Shown: piece after piece, positions 8,145-11,879 of the stretch
Numbering within the stretch: position 1 is the first letter of the stretch
How the letters are laid out: every line of letters begins with the position of its first letter
Assembly (NCBI GenBank): GCA_041477815.1
Contig: JBGOUV010000214.1
Coordinates: forward strand, 1 to 11,879
Origin: JBGOUV01 sp041477815
GTDB lineage: Bacteria > Acidobacteriota > Terriglobia > Bryobacterales > JACQDG01
DNA: 11,879 bases
Direction of reading: 5' to 3'
Made by a program: the position numbers and the translations under genes
The notes under the pieces: generated by a model
Told to the model about the DNA's origin: nothing
Seen by the model: only the letters and a program-made list of their open reading frames with translations
The model's database searches: none

Positions 8145-9101
8145 ATGAAACGCCGCGTCTTCGTCGGTGGAGCCTTTGCCGGACTCGCCGTCCACCCCGC
8201 TCCCGCCGCCGGCCTCAAGCCCGGCGACATCCCCACCCGTGTTTTCGGCAAAACCGGCGCCAAGCTCACGGTCATCGGACAGGCCGGCGGCCGCTTCCCC
8301 CTCATCACGCGCGAGGAAGCGCGGGCTATCGTGCGCCGCGCTTATGACCTAGGTATCAACTACTTCGACAACGCCGCCGGATACTGGAACGGCCAGTCCG
8401 AAGAGGTCTACGGCGACGTCCTGCCGGCCTTCCGCAAACACATCTTCCTGACCACGAAATCCGCCAAGCGCACCCGCCAGGGGGCCGAGGACGAGCTGCA
8501 CGCGTCGCTGCGCCGGCTCCAGACCGACCACGTCGACCTCTGGCAGATCCACGCCGTCAGCGAGATGGAGGAGGTTAAACAGATCTTCGCCCCCGGCGGC
8601 GCCATCGAGGCCTTCGAAGCCGCCAAAAAGGCCGGCAAGTGCCGCTTCTTCGGCTTTACCGGACACAAGGACCCCCACGTCCACCTGGCCATGCTCAAAG
8701 CCTACGACAAGTACGATACGATCCTGATGCCCCTCCACGCCGCCGATCCCAGCTACCTGAGCTTCGAGAAGCTGGTGCTCCCCGTGGCCGTCCAGCGCGG
8801 ACTCGGCATCCAGGGCATGAAGAGCACCGCCAACGCCAAGCTGCTCAGCGTCCTCAGCGCCCGCGAATGCCTCAGCTATGTCCTTAGCTTGCCCATTCAC
8901 TGCCTGGCTATTGGTTGTACCACCATCGGGCAGCTCGAGGACGACGTCCGCATCGCCCAGCAGTTCAAGCCCCTGGGCGCTAACGAGCTGGCCGCCCTGC
9001 GCGACCGCGCCGCCCCACTGAAAGGCCCCCTTACCGAGGACTGGAAGCGCAACGTGGAATCGGCCTCGCTGCACCGCCCCTACCAGTATGCCGGCGGCTA
9101 A
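8145..9101 (+). CDS. Aldo/keto reductase with a twin-arginine signal
   Basis: The 318-residue protein is an aldo/keto reductase, the family that reduces aldehydes and ketones, or runs the reverse, with NAD(P)H. The whole catalytic tetrad is present: Asp75 (NYFDNA), Tyr80 (AGYWNG), Lys105 (LTTKSAK) and His136 (LWQIHAV). The barrel start FGKTGAKLTVIG and the late cofactor-side segment AIGCTTIGQLEDDVRIAQQF also fit. The N-terminus MKRRVFVGGAFAGLAV with following alanines and prolines is Tat-like (RRxF plus a hydrophobic stretch), so export with cofactor already bound is plausible; this is inference. The start is ATG with AGGAGG nine bases upstream. Its last 14 bases overlap the start of the cytochrome gene, and that gene overlaps the PQQ dehydrogenase, so the three are one expression unit. 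The substrate is unknown. Confidence 0.88.
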   Translation: MKRRVFVGGAFAGLAVHPAPAAGLKPGDIPTRVFGKTGAKLTVIGQAGGRFPLITREEARAIVRRAYDLGINYFDNAAGYWNGQSEEVYGDVLPAFRKHIFLTTKSAKRTRQGAEDELHASLRRLQTDHVDLWQIHAVSEMEEVKQIFAPGGAIEAFEAAKKAGKCRFFGFTGHKDPHVHLAMLKAYDKYDTILMPLHAADPSYLSFEKLVLPVAVQRGLGIQGMKSTANAKLLSVLSARECLSYVLSLPIHCLAIGCTTIGQLEDDVRIAQQFKPLGANELAALRDRAAPLKGPLTEDWKRNVESASLHRPYQYAGG

Positions 9102-9843
9102 CCGGACGGCCGCCGTTCTCCTTCTCGCGGTGACCGCTCTGGCGGGGCAGAACCTGCCCGCCGGCGCGACCATCAACGACGTGGAAGCCGGCGCCCGCCT
9201 CTTTCGCGCCAACTGCGCCATCTGCCATGGGCTCGACGGCTCCGCCCTGCCCGCCGCCGACCTCCGCCGCGGCCAGTTCCGCCGCGGCTCCACCACCGAC
9301 GACCTGTTCCGTACCATCTCCAACGGCATCCCCGGCACCGCCATGCCTCCGATAAGCCTCACCGGCTCCCAGCTCTGGCAGGTGGTCGCCTTCGTCCACT
9401 CCCTTCGCAATCCCGCCACCGGCGCCGGCGATGCCCAACGCGGGCAAGCCGTCCTGGAAGGGAAGGGCCAATGCCTCTCCTGCCACCGCGTGCAGGGCAG
9501 AGGCGCCCGCCTGGGCCCCGATCTGACCGACATCGGCGCCGTGCGTTCCCTCGACTATCTGCGGCGCTCACTCCTCCAGCCCAGTGAAACCATCCTCGCC
9601 CAGAACCGCTCCGTCCGCGCGGTGACCCGCGATGGCGCTACTATCACCGGGCGCCGCCTCAATGAGGATACCCATACTATCCAGCTCCTCGACTCCCAGG
9701 AACGCCTCCTCTCCCTGCTCAAATCCGACCTCCGCGAGCTCACCATTCTCACCACCTCCCCCATGCCCTCCTACCAAGACAAACTGACGCCGCAAGACCT
9801 GTCGGACCTCCTCACCTACCTCCTGAACCGAAAAGGCCAATGA
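9088..9843 (+). CDS. Two-heme c-type cytochrome (class I domain plus TIGR02603-like heme domain)
   Basis: The 251-residue protein has a signal peptide (RTAAVLLLAVTALAGQ) and two CxxCH heme sites, so it is periplasmic and depends on cytochrome c maturation. The first, C43-A-I-C46-H47, is in a class I domain with the likely axial Met86 (GTAMPP). The second, C129-L-S-C132-H133, opens a domain with RLGPDLTDIG, LLQPSETIL, a DGATITGRRL beta stretch, the likely axial Met226 (SPMPSYQDKL) and a QDLSDLLTYL helix. That pattern matches the heme-binding domain common in Planctomycetota and Acidobacteriota (TIGR02603 type). It most likely takes electrons from the PQQ dehydrogenase encoded next. ATG at 9088 lies inside the reductase gene and has no clear ribosome binding site, so translation is probably coupled. 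The stop overlaps the next start as ATGA. Confidence 0.88.
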   Translation: MPAANRTAAVLLLAVTALAGQNLPAGATINDVEAGARLFRANCAICHGLDGSALPAADLRRGQFRRGSTTDDLFRTISNGIPGTAMPPISLTGSQLWQVVAFVHSLRNPATGAGDAQRGQAVLEGKGQCLSCHRVQGRGARLGPDLTDIGAVRSLDYLRRSLLQPSETILAQNRSVRAVTRDGATITGRRLNEDTHTIQLLDSQERLLSLLKSDLRELTILTTSPMPSYQDKLTPQDLSDLLTYLLNRKGQ

Positions 9844-11471
9844 CCCTCCGCCGCCCCCTGCTTCTCCTCCTCCTCGCTCTATCCCTCTCCGCTCAGGTCA
9901 CCTCCGATCGCCTCCTCCGCCCCGACCGCGAACCCCAGAACTGGCTGACCTATTCCGGCGCCTACCACAGCCAGCGCTACAGTCTCCTCGACCACATCAC
10001 CGTCTCCAACGCCCGCAACCTCGAGCTGCAGTGGGTCTTCCAGGCCGACTCCCTCGACAAGTTCGAGGCCACCCCGCTGGTAGTGGATGGTGTTATGTAC
10101 CTCACCCAAGCTCCTAACGACGTGGTGGCCCTCGACGCCCGCACCGGCCGGCCCTTTTGGGTCTACGACTACCGTCCTTCGCCTCGCGCCGACGTCTGCT
10201 GCGGCCGGATCAACCGCGGCCTCGCCATTCTCGGCGACACCCTGTTCCTGGGCACCATTGACGCCCGCCTGGTGGCCCTCGACGCCAAGACCGGCCGCGT
10301 GCTCTGGAACGTCGAGGTCGCCGACCACCGCATGGGCTACGCCCTCGCTCACGCCCCTCTGGTGGTCAAGGACAAGGTGATCGTCGGCACCGCCGGCGGC
10401 GAATTCGGCATCCGCGGATTCATCGCCGCCTACGACGCCCGCACCGGCCAGGAAGCCTGGCGCTTTCACACCGTGGCCGGCCCCGGCGACCCCGGCCACT
10501 CCACCTGGTCCGGCGACGCCTGGCAGCGCGGCGGCGCTTCCGTCTGGCTTACCGGCTCCTACGACCCGGATCTCAATCTGACCTACTGGGGCCTCGGCAA
10601 CCCGGGCCCCGACTGGAATCCCGACGTCCGGCCCGGCGACAACCTCTATTCCGACTCGGTGGTCGCCCTCGACGCCGACACCGGCAAACTCCGCTGGCAC
10701 TTCCAGTTCACCCCCCACGACGAATGGGACTACGACTCCGTCCAGATCCCCGTCCTGGCCGACCTCTCCTGGCGCGGCGCGCCCCGCCAGGTGATGCTGT
10801 GGGCCAACCGCAACGGCTTCTTCTATGTCCTGGATAGGACTACCTGCGAATTCCTCCTGGGCAAGCCCTTCGTCAAGCAAACCTGGGCCGCCGGACTGGA
10901 CGAAAAGGGCCGTCCCATCAAGGTCCCTAACAGGGGCCCCAGCAGTGAAGGCACCCTGGTCTTCCCGGGCGTCCAGGGCGGCACCAATTGGTACTCCCCC
11001 TCCTACAGCCCGCGCACCGGCTTGTTCTACATTCCCACCTGGGAGAACTATTCCTCGGTGTTCTACAAGTTCCCCGTCGAGTACCAGCCCGGCAAGCGTT
11101 ACCTCGGCGGCGCACCCCGGTCCGTGATTCCGGCCCTGCGCCGCGAGCCCGTCAAGACCTGGGACGCGGAGTCCGGCTACGGCGCCGTCCGCGCCCTGGA
11201 CCCCACTACCGGCGAGAAGAAATGGGAATTCCGCATGAGCGACGTAACCGACAGCGGCATCCTGACCACGGCCGCGGACGTCCTGTTCACGGGCGGCCGG
11301 GAAGGGTACTTCTACGCCCTAAACGCCCGCACCGGCGCCGTCCTGTGGAAAACCTACCTGGGCGGCCAGATCGCCGCTGGCCCCATCACCTACCGGGTTG
11401 GATCTAACCAGTATGTGGCCATCGCCGCCGGCCACTCCCTGTTCACCTTCGCCCTTCGCACCACGCCCTAG
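9840..11471 (+). CDS. PQQ-dependent alcohol dehydrogenase, probably lanthanide type
   Basis: The 543-residue protein begins with a signal peptide (LLLLLLALSLSAQ) and is an eight-bladed quinoprotein dehydrogenase of the methanol/ethanol dehydrogenase family. It oxidises alcohols in the periplasm using pyrroloquinoline quinone. Visible hallmarks are the vicinal cysteines C120-C121 (DVCCGRINRG), the metal ligand Glu188 (GGEFGIRG), Trp236 (GGASVW) that would stack on PQQ, the ligand Asn254 (GLGNPGPDWN), and the catalytic Asp297 in TPHDEWDYD. The second Asp of that motif, Asp299, is the extra ligand seen in XoxF-type lanthanide enzymes. Repeated ALDAxTG tryptophan-docking-like motifs mark the blades. 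There is no CxxCH, so it lacks a built-in heme and needs an external acceptor, presumably the cytochrome whose stop overlaps its ATG. It is shorter than MxaF/XoxF (about 600). No PQQ synthesis genes are in view. The alcohol is unknown. Confidence 0.9.
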   Translation: MTLRRPLLLLLLALSLSAQVTSDRLLRPDREPQNWLTYSGAYHSQRYSLLDHITVSNARNLELQWVFQADSLDKFEATPLVVDGVMYLTQAPNDVVALDARTGRPFWVYDYRPSPRADVCCGRINRGLAILGDTLFLGTIDARLVALDAKTGRVLWNVEVADHRMGYALAHAPLVVKDKVIVGTAGGEFGIRGFIAAYDARTGQEAWRFHTVAGPGDPGHSTWSGDAWQRGGASVWLTGSYDPDLNLTYWGLGNPGPDWNPDVRPGDNLYSDSVVALDADTGKLRWHFQFTPHDEWDYDSVQIPVLADLSWRGAPRQVMLWANRNGFFYVLDRTTCEFLLGKPFVKQTWAAGLDEKGRPIKVPNRGPSSEGTLVFPGVQGGTNWYSPSYSPRTGLFYIPTWENYSSVFYKFPVEYQPGKRYLGGAPRSVIPALRREPVKTWDAESGYGAVRALDPTTGEKKWEFRMSDVTDSGILTTAADVLFTGGREGYFYALNARTGAVLWKTYLGGQIAAGPITYRVGSNQYVAIAAGHSLFTFALRTTP

Positions 11472-11515
11472 CCGCTCCCTCGGCAGACGCGCGATCTCGT
11501 CCAGTAGCAACGCTC

Positions 11516-11879
11516 TCACCGCAGCCCCTCCACTACATACAGATCCGACAGCTCCCGCATATAGCTATAGTAGTAGGCAGTCTCCCCGGCGGCCAGGCGG
11601 ACGCCCCACAAGGCGGTGACGCCCGCCGGATCGGCCAGCACGATCTCCTTCCACAACTCGCGCCGCCCGGTGGCCAGTTCGATCCGATAGACCCGCGCCG
11701 GCCAGGCTGTGGCGCCCACCACGTACAGGAAGCGCCCGTCGCTGCTCCAGTGCGCCGGCCGGTCCTGTGGTTCGGTGCCGTGAATCTCGCGGGGCTCGCC
11801 TCCTTCCAGCGGATACAGCAGCAGCTTGCGGCTGCGGACATCCTGGGCTGCCACCGCGCGCCCGTCGGGCGGAATGGCC
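11516..11879 (-). CDS. C-terminal fragment of a WD40-like (PD40) beta-propeller protein, probably a Ser/Thr kinase
   Basis: The frame is open to the right edge, and about 120 C-terminal codons are visible, ending in TGA at 11516-11518. The fragment has TolB/PD40-type propeller motifs: an IPPDGRAVAAQD strand pair, LLLYPLEGGEPREI, then WSSDGRFLYVVG, VYRIELATGRRELW and a final YYSYMRELSDLYVVEGLR. This ending is very like that of acidobacterial eukaryotic-type Ser/Thr protein kinases that carry a C-terminal propeller sensor, so a kinase domain upstream is likely but lies outside the window. It could otherwise be a free-standing TolB-like propeller. It converges on the PQQ dehydrogenase with 44 bases between stops and no obvious terminator. 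No start can be assigned. Confidence 0.7.
   Translation of the reverse strand, partial: AIPPDGRAVAAQDVRSRKLLLYPLEGGEPREIHGTEPQDRPAHWSSDGRFLYVVGATAWPARVYRIELATGRRELWKEIVLADPAGVTALWGVRLAAGETAYYYSYMRELSDLYVVEGLR

Noticed and set aside
8349..9533. Long minus-strand frames under the reductase, cytochrome and dehydrogenase genes (also 9879-10880)
   Set aside because: The plus-strand genes have intact catalytic and heme motifs; the antisense frames show no recognisable domain.

Overview
The window is GC-rich bacterial DNA, densely coded on both strands. It most resembles an acidobacterium of the Solibacter/Bryobacterales type. That placement is inference from gene content: a PQQ alcohol dehydrogenase next to a cytochrome with the heme-binding domain common in Acidobacteriota and Planctomycetota, a Tat-type aldo/keto reductase, an Rpn/DUF4351 nuclease, and a beta-propeller C-terminus like those of acidobacterial Ser/Thr kinases. 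I see no rRNA, tRNA, CRISPR array, insertion sequence or prophage. No gap between genes exceeds about 120 bases.

Layout. Positions 1-217 hold the end of riboflavin synthase. Facing it is a minus-strand pair, glgC then eno, whose reading frames overlap by four bases (GTGA). The eno frame runs through an A/T-rich heptamer repeat before it stops. From the roughly 100-bp region upstream of glgC, a plus-strand translation cluster departs: rpsU, a double zinc-ribbon protein and mtaB. This divergent region carries a perfect 9-bp inverted repeat around a good -10 box. A secreted alpha/beta hydrolase (minus) converges on mtaB. It is divergent from an Rpn-like PD-(D/E)XK nuclease that contains a perfect 12-bp minisatellite. 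The nuclease ends one base from the stop of a minus-strand SLC13/DASS dicarboxylate transporter.

Divergent from the transporter is a tightly coupled three-gene plus-strand unit: a Tat-signal aldo/keto reductase, a two-heme cytochrome c and a PQQ-dependent alcohol dehydrogenase (14-bp and 4-bp overlaps). The dehydrogenase has the Asp-x-Asp arrangement associated with lanthanide-dependent enzymes. The likely logic is periplasmic alcohol oxidation, with electrons passed to the dedicated cytochrome and then to the respiratory chain. The window ends in the C-terminus of a minus-strand beta-propeller protein, probably a Ser/Thr kinase.

Most genes are recognisable families. The points most worth following are the AKR-cytochrome-PQQ dehydrogenase unit with its predicted metal preference, the operator-like palindrome at rpsU/glgC, the repeat-derived enolase tail, and the minisatellite in the nuclease gene. 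I did not find a clearly new multi-gene defence or mobile system.
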